NCBI GenBank assembly: GCA_022495005.1
Contig: JAGYXB010002070.1
Location: 248,001 to 312,000 of the forward strand
DNA: 64,000 nt
Direction of reading: 5' to 3'
From: Rhyacophila brunnea
Taxonomy: Eukaryota > Arthropoda > Insecta > Trichoptera > Rhyacophilidae
Shown here: one piece after another, positions 11,416 through 21,299 of the stretch
Layout of the letters: every line of letters starts with the position of its first letter
Position numbering within the stretch: position 1 is the stretch's first letter
Made by a program: the position numbers and the translations under genes
The notes under the pieces: model-generated
What the model saw: only the letters and a program-made list of their open reading frames with translations
Database searches by the model: none
What the model was told of the DNA's origin: nothing

Positions 11416-11734
11416 TCGTAGTAGATTTTTGGGTTTTCACCGTGTGTCCTTCTTCCTTCTTTACTCGACGTTTTGGGCTCGTTGCAGAGGCCATTATCAA
11501 GAGATGACAATATGTTTTATGATGAAAATGTGGTGTGAGTATATGAATGTAAACGTTGCTCTAAGAATTTCAAAAGGAATCCGATTAGATACGAGCAAAC
11601 GTTACTCAGAGTAATGTGTCAATCGTTTCATCATAAAACATATCATCTCTTAATAATGGCCTCTGCAACGAGCCCGAAACGTCGAGTAAAGAAGGAAGAA
11701 GGACACATGTTGGAAACCCAAAAATCTACTACGA
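11416..11734. mobile_element. Foldback of two inverted Penelope-like terminal segments
   Basis: The left arm 11416-11527 and the right arm 11626-11734 are inverted repeats of about 110 bp around a 98-bp spacer. Read toward the outside, both arms contain a TGATAATGGCCTC-like block, then CGAGCCCGAAACGTCGAG and GGAAGAAGGACACA. In the left arm the second block is mutated to CGAGCCCAAAACGTCG. A CTGATGA-like block, a short stem and GAAAC resemble the hammerhead-type core reported in terminal repeats of Penelope-like elements. That family is inferred, and no RT or GIY-YIG coding sequence is present here. Confidence 0.55.
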
Positions 11735-12228
11735 GATAAGTAATATTATTTACTTTTATTTATGTGAATAAAAATAGCATATGAGACGAATTATTATACT
11801 CAACCTAAAGGCATTATCTTTATTTTCATGACCGGCGATTTACAGCCTTATGGACTCCACTGATATAGGCATATAGGACATAGAATGGTGTATTATCGAC
11901 TGCCCGGGTGTGGATGGCAGGCCGTATCTGTGACGCAGTGAGTCGTATTCAAATTTGTAGGCATAATAGTCAACCTCGATGAAAGCACTTTGTGTGACAG
12001 ATTAGATGGTTGGCGGAGGCCAGCGACTGCGAATATTATTATTCATGCTTTACTCTTCAGTAATGTGATTGCTGTTGGGTAAACACCGATATGTAAAACT
12101 TCATCTACGCTGCTTAAAGAAGATGTTATGTGGTTTCAACTTAATGATCTTAGCGTCAATTGAAAAATAAACGCAGCATATTATCGTATAAAAATTAAAA
12201 CTGATTTACTAAAATATTTTAATATTTC
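11735..12228. other. Unassigned sequence between two mobile elements
   Basis: The segment 11830-12130 is less AT-rich than its surroundings, but all frames are broken and no motif was recognised. It may be an old transposon fragment. Confidence 0.35.
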
Positions 12229-12255
12229 GACACCTCCTACGTAAAGTATTGTAAC
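12229..12255 (+). repeat. Left terminal inverted repeat of the DNA transposon
   Basis: GACACCTCCTACGTAAAG followed by TATTGTAAC. Its inverted partner is 15845-15871. Confidence 0.8.
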
Positions 12256-13254
12256 TTCAAAATCGCAACTTTACAGGAGAGCGGTTTAAAGACACAAAAG
12301 CTTGGTGTAAGTCGACCTTTTGAATGTTTTGCACCAAATTTGGAATGTTTATTGTCAATCATAAATATATTTGTTTTGCATTAAAGGATATCTAATATTT
12401 TTTGTGGTTTATCAGAAAATGCAGTTACAACACTACACTGCGGAAAAAAATTGGTTCGAAATATTGTATAAAGCACATACAATAGTTTACGGCGGAACCT
12501 CTTACATGCATTTAATTGTATGTGATACTTATTATAATTAACGTCGTCATGGTGTTGGTGAAATATATTGTATATGCTAGATACAATTCTTCACTTAGGA
12601 TTTTTTGCGTATTTAAAATTATAATTCGGTAATAACAATAATTAAAAGTTATGGTATGGGTTATCAGGTAGGTTGGAAAAAATATTCTCTATATAAAATT
12701 GCTTTTATTGTCATTTCATAAAACATAAAATAAATTTAAGACTTTCATGACGTGATAAAAATTAAACATACAGAAAAAAATAGAGAAGAAACAATTTCAA
12801 TCAAAAATCCATATCAAGGAAGAATGAAAATATTGAAATAAAATTAAAAGAAAAATTACAATCACTTCAAACCAACGTTCTTACGAATAATTGGTACAAT
12901 AATTTATCAAATATCAAAGTAAAATCAGACATGGGAATAACAATGGGTGATTAGGTGGAAGAGTGTAAGGCTGGTAAGGTGAAAGACTTCAGATTAGAAT
13001 ATACGTGAAATTGGAAAAAAAATCATTTTGCAACTATATTTTTAGTTTGGAACTAATTTTCAATTATATGATGCGAAAAAAGAAGCATGCAAAATTTTAA
13101 CATACAACCAAAAATAGATTTTTTACACTGACATATTAATTATTAAGCTGATTTTGTTTTCATCCTACAAAAACACAATTTGCTATAGGTGTTCGTATTC
13201 ACAAATAATAAAATCAATCTTCCTCAGAAACTGCTGGTGGAATTTCAGTGGTAG

Positions 13255-14468
13255 GTATTAACAGGTATAAAATTACTGAAAAACTCAAGATAACGCTCAG
13301 GAATGATTCCACTATTGCACATATCCAGTAAATCATCTGTCTTAGCTTTTGGAATTGGCAATATTTGTGAATAAAGAACCTTTACCGAAAATGAAGTTTG
13401 CTGTGCTGTTGCGTGTGCTAGGTGTTACTTTTCACGGCCATGGTCGAGAAGACAGTGCTGGACAAATCGCACTGTAATTAATCTTAAACGGATCATTGTG
13501 ATTTATATTAATTTGTATTAGTCCATATATGATATTTTAATAGAGCTCTGAAATCAAACATATCTACGTGATTGATCTCTACCACATCCTCTGGTTTTCC
13601 CTCTTGTTTTGCTCACCCAACTAGACAGTACCCTTCTGGAGGTGCAAACATTTGTTTGTTTTTTGAACATCTTTCAATCAGGGCTTGAACGTAGTCCTCT
13701 TCATTTTCCGTATTTCCCCTTTCCAAAAATTTGTGCTTTATAATAAAATTGTATTTATGGACCACATACAGTCATGTTAAAGTCATAAACAATGCGATTT
13801 CTGTTCTGGCCTATCGAGACATCGATGACAACTCGAGTCCTCATTTGCACCTCGTTTGCCTTCAGCCTCCTGCCATATGTATTATGTAGCCACCTTATAT
13901 GTGAATTGAAAAACTGTGAAATTGAAAACTGATAATTTACGTTTATAATAAAATATACTCAAATTTCCGTGCAAGGTATTCAAAACTTTTTGGAAGTCAA
14001 AATTCACAGATACAATTTATCAAATTATCAAATAATTTTAACTGATGAGAAAGGTTCTTGTCATAAACTGGGAGTTATTCCGTGGATGCTACTCGTACTT
14101 GTAAGTTTTTGAAAATATGACATTGGTCATACTAGTCTTTTTTAGGGAAATAGTGACACAACACAATTTAAAATTTTCATTGTTTATGAATAATTGAGAC
14201 TGCCTTTCTGTTTGAGCTTTATGTGTGTATGTTATGGGTTTATACCATTCATTATTTATGGTTTAAGCAAAAGTGTAAAATCCAGGTCGCCATCTAAGTA
14301 AAGTTTGCTTGATCGCTGTCGAACATAACCTGATTCGACCGGTTGGATGGACTTAACATGGTCGGAAAAACTGGTATTCATATCATCAGTTAATACAACA
14401 TTGTTATTTTTGTGTCGACTTTGTTGATCAGGTGTTAAAACGCCAGTTTTATTATCCACCTTGCCCAA
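13255..14468 (-). pseudogene. Degenerate DDE-type transposase
   Basis: Reading from 14468 downward, the first recognisable block is DHVKSIQPVESGYVRQR followed by SKLYLDGDL. This is the H..S.P..ESHY.R....YL...L pattern seen before the catalytic domain in a widespread insect transposase group. Near 13840-13770 comes VIDVSIGQNRNRIVYDF, a D.S.GQNRN catalytic-region block. Further down come DYVQALIERCSKNKQMF and FDFRALLKYHI. The end, near 13350-13255, is KTDDLLDMCNSGIIPERY and LEFFSNFIP. Several stops and frameshifts separate the blocks, so no functional protein is possible. The superfamily name is left open. Confidence 0.65.
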
Positions 14469-15037
14469 AGCTGTGAATACGAATTGATCACAAATAGAGA
14501 ATATAGCTAGAAACTTTTTTTGCAGACTTTAACCAGCTCCATGTTATTTTCATTTCGATATTTCGTCAGATGATATTTAATGGTAAAACTTCGCCACAAC
14601 TGAGTTTCAGTAAAAACTCTGCGTTGCTTTTCATTTATCGCTAATTTAGCAAAATATTACCATTTTTATTTCGATCACCCGTAACCTTAACCATTAAAAT
14701 TGAGGTTTTTTTTTTAAAAACATGATTATAAAGCATTATAAATCTCATAGTTTATGGTAACAGTACCTCTTGAGGTGATTTTTCACAAAAATAGCTCTAT
14801 ATTTTATAACATATCCAATTACTTTTACAGTTAATCTTTTCGAGAGAATGTAGTCTGTTTGTATCAGCAACGCTGGCACTAGTCTCATCATCGTCACAAA
14901 TAATGTCTAAAAGTTCTATTATCATATTTTAATCAGCACCTGGAGGCAGTTGTGACTCTGTAAAAAGCAAAAAAACTAAATAAACATGAATTTATAAAAG
15001 TTATCATGCGTATAATATTGTAACTAAAATTGTATGT

Positions 15038-15700
15038 CGCCGTAGAATATGTTAAGTACTACATACAATTTATTTTACTAAAATAAGCACGACGTAAATT
15101 ACCATAAGTGATAGATATAATATTTTTTTTCAGTTTTTTCCGACGTAAAATATGGTAAATATTACATACAATAATAGTTACAAGCAAAGAAACGACGTAG
15201 ACAATGGTAAGTATAACTTACGATACTTTTTGTTGTCGTACGAGAAAATGATTAAAAATATTAACTTACTTTGAATCCTAAAGTCACAGTTTCCCTGGGT
15301 AGAATTTATTTCGTCCATTGTTGTTTTACTATTATTATCCGTTTCTATAATATTATACGCTGTACTATTAATTGTCCCATCTGGCCTAATCACACATTTT
15401 TGTGCACGCATAGATTTTCTATCAATTTTTGTATTCTTGACACTAAAGTCCTGTAGGGGCGGGCATATTGCGCAATATTTATTGACATTGTCTAGATCTC
15501 TTCATTATGGTATTTAATATTTACCAAACCATATAAAAAATACAATATAACCGAAAGTTCACAGTGATAGCGGTGTGTCACCTCCCGTCCGAAGTGAAGT
15601 ATCGTAATTAGCAGTAACAATACACCCGCGCGGCAAGTTCTCCGTGCGTTTCCCGCGTATAGTGTTGCTAAATACATTACCATACTTTACGTCGGAAAAA
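15038..15700. repeat. Subterminal repeats of the DNA transposon
   Basis: Variants of CCGACGTAAANTATGGTAA occur at about 15038-15055, 15091-15108, 15140-15158 and 15192-15210, and inverted at 15677-15700. The outermost TIR carries the same core (TACGTAAAGTATTGTAA). Repeats like these commonly serve as transposase binding sites; that role is inferred. Confidence 0.65.
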
Positions 15701-15844
15701 ATTCAAGATATTTGAGATACAATAATATGCAATGCTTGAAAATCGCACTTATAATACGAATTTTGAAATTATGTAAATGGCATCATATGTAATACATACT
15801 ATGGATACGAAAAATGAAAAAAAGTGAAAAACGCCATTTTGTTA

Positions 15845-15871
15845 GTTACAATAGTATACGTAGGAGGTGTC
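15845..15871 (-). repeat. Right terminal inverted repeat of the DNA transposon
   Basis: It is the reverse complement of the left terminus except for three internal bases. Outside it the sequence continues AATTTGCTTT without a visible duplication of the left flank. Confidence 0.8.
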
Positions 15872-16560
15872 AATTTGCTTTGTTATATACGAAATTGTAA
15901 GTTTGACTGTCACCCTAGAATATTGCCGTATTGTCTATGAGCTTATTTCATATTTTGTTAATCGATTCAATAAGCGTTTAAATAATCGAGCAGTTCGATA
16001 AGTATTTCATAAAACAACAACTAGTTAAATCGTCGTTATTAACTAAGATGCCCGTAGCTTAATTTAAGAAGCATACTGACGCGAATCCAGCAGATACAAG
16101 TTCAAGTTCCGTCGGGTGTCGTATTTTTTCTACAAAATGTTTTTTTCTGGTGTGTATATGCATGAGATGTTTTCAAATTATGTATATTCAATATATATAA
16201 TATTACATTCTCAAATCGTTTGTCTTATTCGTTGAATAAAAAAATAGTTTATTATTTTATTTCCCTCTGTAAGCTTCGTAGGGAAAGAATACTTTGGGTT
16301 TTCCAGTGAATTTATTCATTTATAGTTTCATCTGATATACTATCGAATACCCTTCAAAATTACAGAATTTCTGGGTGTGTACGAATAATTGCATAATATA
16401 ATGCATATCCGCAGAAGACAGTATTTTTATGATGATCAATAACTCCAGTAATGAGTATTTTTTTCAACACGATATCAGAACCATAATTAAAATACGCCAA
16501 GCGCTGTCATTTATCTGAGTCGTAATTTCATGTACCCCATATCACACAAGAAGATAAAAT
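15872..16560. other. AT-rich sequence around a SINE head
   Basis: Apart from the SINE at 16048-16135 I see no gene or repeat. Confidence 0.45.
16048..16135 (+). repeat. tRNA-like SINE head
   Basis: GCCCGTAGCTTAATTTAAGA resembles a tRNA 5' half and A box. GTTCAAGTTCCGTCGGGTGT gives a B-box-like T arm with a plausible short pairing of GCCCG with CGGGT. It is followed by a T-rich body (TATTTTTTCTAC) like the tail of the other SINE copies. The cloverleaf is too decayed to be a working tRNA. Confidence 0.55.
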
Positions 16561-17018
16561 AATTACAAGATAAAAAGTACTTTTTATATACAACGTTTTT
16601 AAATTTTCTGTTGAATCATATAAACTTGACTTGACTAACTTAAACGATCAAAAAAATCTGTAGGTGATAGAAATAATACTGAAATGTCATATTGATTTCC
16701 ATAGTAACGCACGTATATATTAATATTAATAATTTAATTGCTAGGGCCCACTTAGCAACCAATAATAGTTTTACTTTTTACGGATTTCTTTCGAAATAGC
16801 TTTTCATACAAAACAGAATTAACTGAAAATGAAATCAATTCCACTTAAAGATGGCTAAAAATATTAAAAAATGCATTGACATCGTGTTCTGATATATTAT
16901 AAAAGTTTCAAATGTCTAGCTAGTCGGGAAGTTAGTTAAAAATCGATTGCAAGATTTGTACCGGAGAAACAACTACCGGACAAAAAAGAATACGAGCTAA
17001 GAAAAACTTTGTAAAATA
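16561..17018 (+). mobile_element. Dispersed ~0.45-kb non-coding repeat, copy 1
   Basis: The copy runs from AATTACAAGATAAAAAG to GAAAAACTTTGTAAAATA and matches 37508-37990 and 44566-44985 along its whole length. The first part has TACAACGTTTTT, and the 3' end (best in copies 2 and 3) has AAAAACGTTGTA, giving a short inverted repeat near the ends. An internal hairpin pairs TTGCTA with TAGCAA around GGGCCCACT. There is no ORF, so it is most likely a MITE-type element; a SINE is less likely because no Pol III boxes are visible. Confidence 0.75.
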
Positions 17019-17731
17019 CAAAGAATTGTCCCAACTATATCATTTCTTATTTTTACCATCGTACTGATGTTGTTTTAAATAATAATTCATGTTTCATTAA
17101 CTACTGCAAAATAATTAATAAAATATTTGATGAGGAGAGTATTGTGAAATAAAATTCATGATCCGCCTTATGCAATATTGCATTTGCTGAACCAGTGCGC
17201 GATTTGTGAAAAGGAAATTTTCGCTCATTCTATATTTTCCTTTCGCTGAGAGAGTTTGAATCAGGCCAATTTATGTGTAATTCAATTTTGAAGTAGACTG
17301 TTTATATTGCAGTATTAATCAGCCAGTCTGAATTTTATAAATTACTAAGTGGAGTCGGAGCTTTACAATACACGAACTGATTGTAAAGAAATTTGATTAT
17401 TATAACTGATCTATGTTATAATACATAGTTAATTACAATTCGATTTAGACTGATGACATACTGATTAGAAAAAATGTAAATTTGAACCAAATTCTATTGA
17501 TGAGAATTCGATTACGTCAATTTGTAAAAACATCTTTTTACTACATTTGTTAAAAATAATACTATGCAATTAGTGTCACAAAATTATTAATTTAATTGCT
17601 CGCACTTAAATTAGAAATATACTGAAAAAATAATGACATCTAGGTATATAATTTCAATGTATTATATTGATTTTTCCATTAAAAAGACCTTATAAGCAAA
17701 AAAATGTATGGTTCATAATAATAATAGGTAC
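17019..17731. other. AT-rich sequence, nothing assigned
   Basis: No ORF, repeat or RNA structure that I can support. Confidence 0.5.
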
Positions 17732-17735
17732 TTAA

Positions 17736-18740
17736 CGGCCCACGTGCTCGTCGTAGGTCAAAATTGAGTTTTTATTGTATTTTCAAACCATGATCCTGGA
17801 CACTCCCTAAACGTTGTAGATAATCTATTTATATAATTTTTAAGCCTTATTATCCTTTATAGTTATTTTAAACATTGTATGACTGCATAAAGTATTTTTG
17901 TTACATAAAATAGTATTCTTTTAAACCTCTCGCTCTAATGTTTTAGAATATAGTCATATTCCGGTACATAACTGTGCAGTGGTTTTAAGATTTTTTACAT
18001 TTATTAATTTTTAAACGCATTTATAAAACCATTAGTATAATTTATTACGAGATAATTTTTGTAAAATATTCACGATAAAAAATTATATTGATAATCCCTG
18101 TGATCCCAAATTTGAAAAGAATTAGGCATTTTATTATTCAAAAAATCGGCAAGATTAACACATTTGAAGATGATTCTAAAGATACTTATTATAAGCTATG
18201 TCTTTGACCATTCAAGTGTGGTAAACATCTTATGAATAATGATTGCTTTATAATAATTATTGACCTAAGAATAAGGTAGTGTCTTTTTAAAATACGCCAT
18301 TTCTTTTGTCATTCCCTAGTGGTTAAGCTACAACATACGGCCGTAGCCATAAATTGACAAACTATAATTAAAGTAGGGAGTAAAATGATATTGACGCGCG
18401 TGTTTGAACATGTACCGTTTAAAAAAAAAAATAAAAAAAATCGGTTAGGTTAGGTTAGGTTAGGTAAAATAATAAATTTAAAAAATCTTAACACCACTGC
18501 ACAGTTATGTACCGAAATATGACTATATTCTAAAACATTAGAGCGAGAGGTTTAAAAGAATACTATTTTATGTAACAAAAATACTTTATGCAGTCTTCAA
18601 ATGTTTAAAATAACTATAAAGGATAATAAGGCTTCAAAATTATATAAATAGATTATCTGCAACGTTTAAGGAGTGTCCAGGATCATGGTTTGAAAATACA
18701 ATAAAAACTCAAATTTGACCTTCGACGAGCATGTCCCCTC
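17736..18740. mobile_element. 1-kb foldback element flanked by TTAA, with a GGTTA array
   Basis: Arms of about 270 bp (17742-18010 and 18467-18734) are inverted repeats with high identity, sharing for example ATGATCCTGGACACTCC, TCTAATGTTTTAGAATATAG and ACTGTGCAGTGG. TTAA lies immediately outside both ends at equal distance (17732-17735 and 18741-18744), as expected for a TTAA target duplication of the piggyBac type. The 456-nt middle has no ORF and ends with a GGTTA array touching the right arm. It is a non-autonomous element; the piggyBac link is inferred from TTAA alone. Confidence 0.75.
18443..18466 (+). repeat. GGTTA telomere-like array inside the 1-kb foldback
   Basis: Four to five GGTTA units in tandem directly precede the right arm, after a run of A. 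The motif is the same as in the loop of the 8647-8937 element, though the arms of the two elements are unrelated. Confidence 0.85.
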
Positions 18741-18744
18741 TTAA

Positions 18745-19375
18745 TAAAAAAATAATCTATATGGTATATTATAATAAACAGCCTAAGTATGGACATTCGT
18801 TTATAACAGCAATGTCCAAGTTTTACCTGCCAATCGATTTTTTAACATTTATACCACGTTATATTGTATACTTGTATAAATTTATACTCAAGGTCGTTTC
18901 CAAAATCTCATGTGTAAATGCAATATAATCTAATTTAGGCTCGGCTATATTACAATAACTACCCGCGGACACTGAAAAGGCCTAGAAATCTTTCATTACA
19001 GAGCGCTTATCTTTGAAATAATTGCTTAAGATTACAGTGATTTTATAATGAAGTAATAAGATACTTACTATGAAGTCGTTAATATTAAACTTAACATTAT
19101 AAGTTTATATAATTAAATTTACACTGAAACAACTAGACGCAAAGTTTTTGTTTATTTAAAATTTATTCCCTATTATCACCAAGATATATAGATAAAAAAA
19201 TAACAATGGTAAAATACAATGAGTAGTAAAAATACATGGCAACAAAGAAAAATACTAGAAAGTATATATCATAGCTACGTTATATAATTATCGTACTTAT
19301 GCAGATTTTTTTATTATTAATAATAATATATTATAATACATTGGCGGACGATACGATAAAGGCAATGAGACGATT
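18745..19375. other. AT-rich sequence, nothing assigned
   Basis: The 65-codon ORF at 18731-18928 is low complexity and overlaps the foldback end. Nothing else was seen. Confidence 0.5.
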
Positions 19376-19890
19376 CGGTGCCACTGACTGGGCGCTAGTA
19401 CAACCTGGCGCCAGGATGATTTGATGCCGGAACAAGTGGGCGCTGGGAAAACTGGGCGCTAGGATTGGTGGGCGCAACATAGTCTAATGAAATGCTCGTC
19501 TATTTTCTACATTATTTTCGCTTAACATACTTGAATTGAAAATTGAGAATCATTATGCCTGACACTTTATATTATAAAAAAAAGTAATCTTTCATTATTA
19601 TAACTTACACATAATATTGAAAATTAAATTATTATTTACGTGAATCTATTTATATTGTCATTAAATATTACAATTTATTGGGTGTGAATAAAAATAATAT
19701 TCTTTCAGCGTTTTCTCGGCGTTTTATAACTGGTTTGATCGATCAACGTGTAAATGATCTATAACCTATATGTTTATTTATTTCCGTATTTTATCCGATT
19801 GTGTGGCACCCAATTGTACTATCACGCAGTTGTCACAGCGCCCAGTCAGTAACGGCGGCTCAGCGGCGCCCGATTGGCGGCGACGAATGG
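19376..19890. repeat. Inverted GGGCGC-rich clusters
   Basis: The left cluster 19376-19480 repeats units of the form ACTGGGCGCT or GTGGGCGC. The right cluster 19801-19890 holds the inverted form. ACTGACTGGGCGCT at 19383-19396 has its exact complement at 19837-19850, and GGTGCCAC and CTAGTACAA also have inverted partners. The AT-rich spacer has no ORF. The whole is likely a non-autonomous transposon with repeat-bearing ends; I cannot name the family. Confidence 0.55.
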
Positions 19891-21211
19891 TTCTAGATCC
19901 AACATTACGTATATGGGGAATGAAATCAGTCTATTGCAGATTCACGCTCGTTCATACAGTGTATACTGCATACGACTTATCAGCGCAGTCTTTCAATCTT
20001 AACTAAATATTGAGTTATATTTCACTCAGTTATTCTTATTTTTTAATCTAGAGGAGGATTACAATTGCCCACCTATCTTAATTAGAAATTTTACTAACAG
20101 TCCCTTTTCTAAATTACATATATCTTATTCTATCGAAATCTTTTGGCAATAAGTATACAATCACATAAACTCAAACTTAAATTTTGCTACTTCTATAATA
20201 TAGATATATCTAATATACAAAAAATAAATAAATATAATATTATTTTAGTATTCTAAGCTGGAAGGTTCACCGAGTGAGCAAAAAAGTGTCTTTTATATGT
20301 GGTTATAAATACATTTTATAAAAAAGTTAAACGTTATTAAAAACATATTCACGGATACTCTTTTACGAAGACGTTACAATTTTTCTTGATTTATCTATCT
20401 ATAAAGCAGAGAACACACAGCACGGCACGTACACACACATGCTTTCTGCCAAAGTTGTGCACAGCTAACAAATAATTGTCGCTCCCTGATGTACCCAAAT
20501 TTGCATGAAAAAGAGTTTGCGTCTATGTCGCATGTTCGCATAAATAGAATACCCAAGTTGCCCCCGTATCAAGCGCGCTGCACTTAATTGCTTAGTCTCT
20601 TTGATGCATTTATTTTATAACCAATTTACTGTATTGTTTTTACGTTATTTTTTTAAATAAAAAAAAAACTATATCAAAAGAAAGACAGATAAATCAATGC
20701 ATATATTATAAATAATGTTATTATGAAGTTACATTAGAAAGATTTAAAAACTACTGGCTAAACTGAGTTTAATTGTATATATTGGAATGTGTATTTAATA
20801 TTTAAAAATCACTCTCTCAGAATCTATCTTTTTATCATTTTAGTTTTTCGTCATGGATATTTTTACTTTTAGTTTTAATTTCTGTTATTATAATTTTAAA
20901 GGTAACTATAATATAATGAGAGATAGAGATAAGATAAGAAATTTCAAAATCATAACTTATCGAAGGGATGAGAAAAACTATATTTAACTTTCGTTGCGAT
21001 GTCATGCCGCCAAAAGAAAAACGTGGCACCGCGGACGGGTGATATTAATATCTTACGAATCTAAAATCCCGTCATAATTGCTAAATTAATATCGTTCGTA
21101 ACAGCTGGTCTGAGATCGCTCATAGTTCTATCATGCCTAAATGGTTACCGAGTACGACCGACATGATGGATGTTATATTAATTGGTGATATTAATTAGAC
21201 ATGTTACTTAC
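19891..21211. other. Start of SLO2 second intron, otherwise AT-rich
   Basis: On the minus strand this follows the donor of the second coding exon. I searched it, and the rest of the window to the left, for an exon continuing the SLO2 protein and did not find one. Confidence 0.45.
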
Positions 21212-21291
21212 TTGAACGCTGATTCTTGATGAAGTACAATTGCAGACGCTCTTTGAATGTGTTCTCGTTCACGTAATACTCGACTCGAACC
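21212..21291 (-). CDS. slo2: SLO2 (KCNT-type Na+-activated K+ channel), second coding exon
   Basis: This 80-nt exon is preceded on the minus strand by a pyrimidine-rich acceptor ending TTGTTTCAG and followed by the strong donor GTAAGTAA. It encodes [16 protein letters not shown] then [10 protein letters not shown], the hallmark cytoplasmic N-terminal segment just before the first transmembrane helix in SLO2/KCNT (Slack/Slick) sodium-activated potassium channels. Such channels form tetramers in the plasma membrane and carry K+ currents gated by intracellular Na+. The exon has one leading base (completing AGG, Arg, with the previous exon) and one trailing base (first base of a Ser codon), so it joins in phase with 39291-39143. 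The gene assignment rests on my memory of the conserved motif and has not been searched. Confidence 0.88.
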
Positions 21292-21299
21292 CTGAAACA

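Larger units (their letters stand above)
12229..15871 (-). mobile_element. 3.6-kb DNA transposon relic with terminal inverted repeats
   Basis: The left terminus 12229-12255 and the right terminus 15845-15871 form a 27-bp inverted repeat, GACACCTCCTACGTA-(3 variable)-TATTGTAAC, differing only in the three central bases. A related motif, close to CCGACGTAAANTATGGTAA, recurs inside the right end. The interior carries a broken DDE-type transposase on the minus strand. I found no convincing target-site duplication. The superfamily is not certain; the transposase style is one common in hemipteran genomes. Confidence 0.75.

Noticed and set aside
11321..11614. 97-codon plus-strand and 61-codon minus-strand ORFs
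   Set aside because: They lie across the foldback arm and its spacer; the reading frames have no domain and are explained by the inverted repeat.
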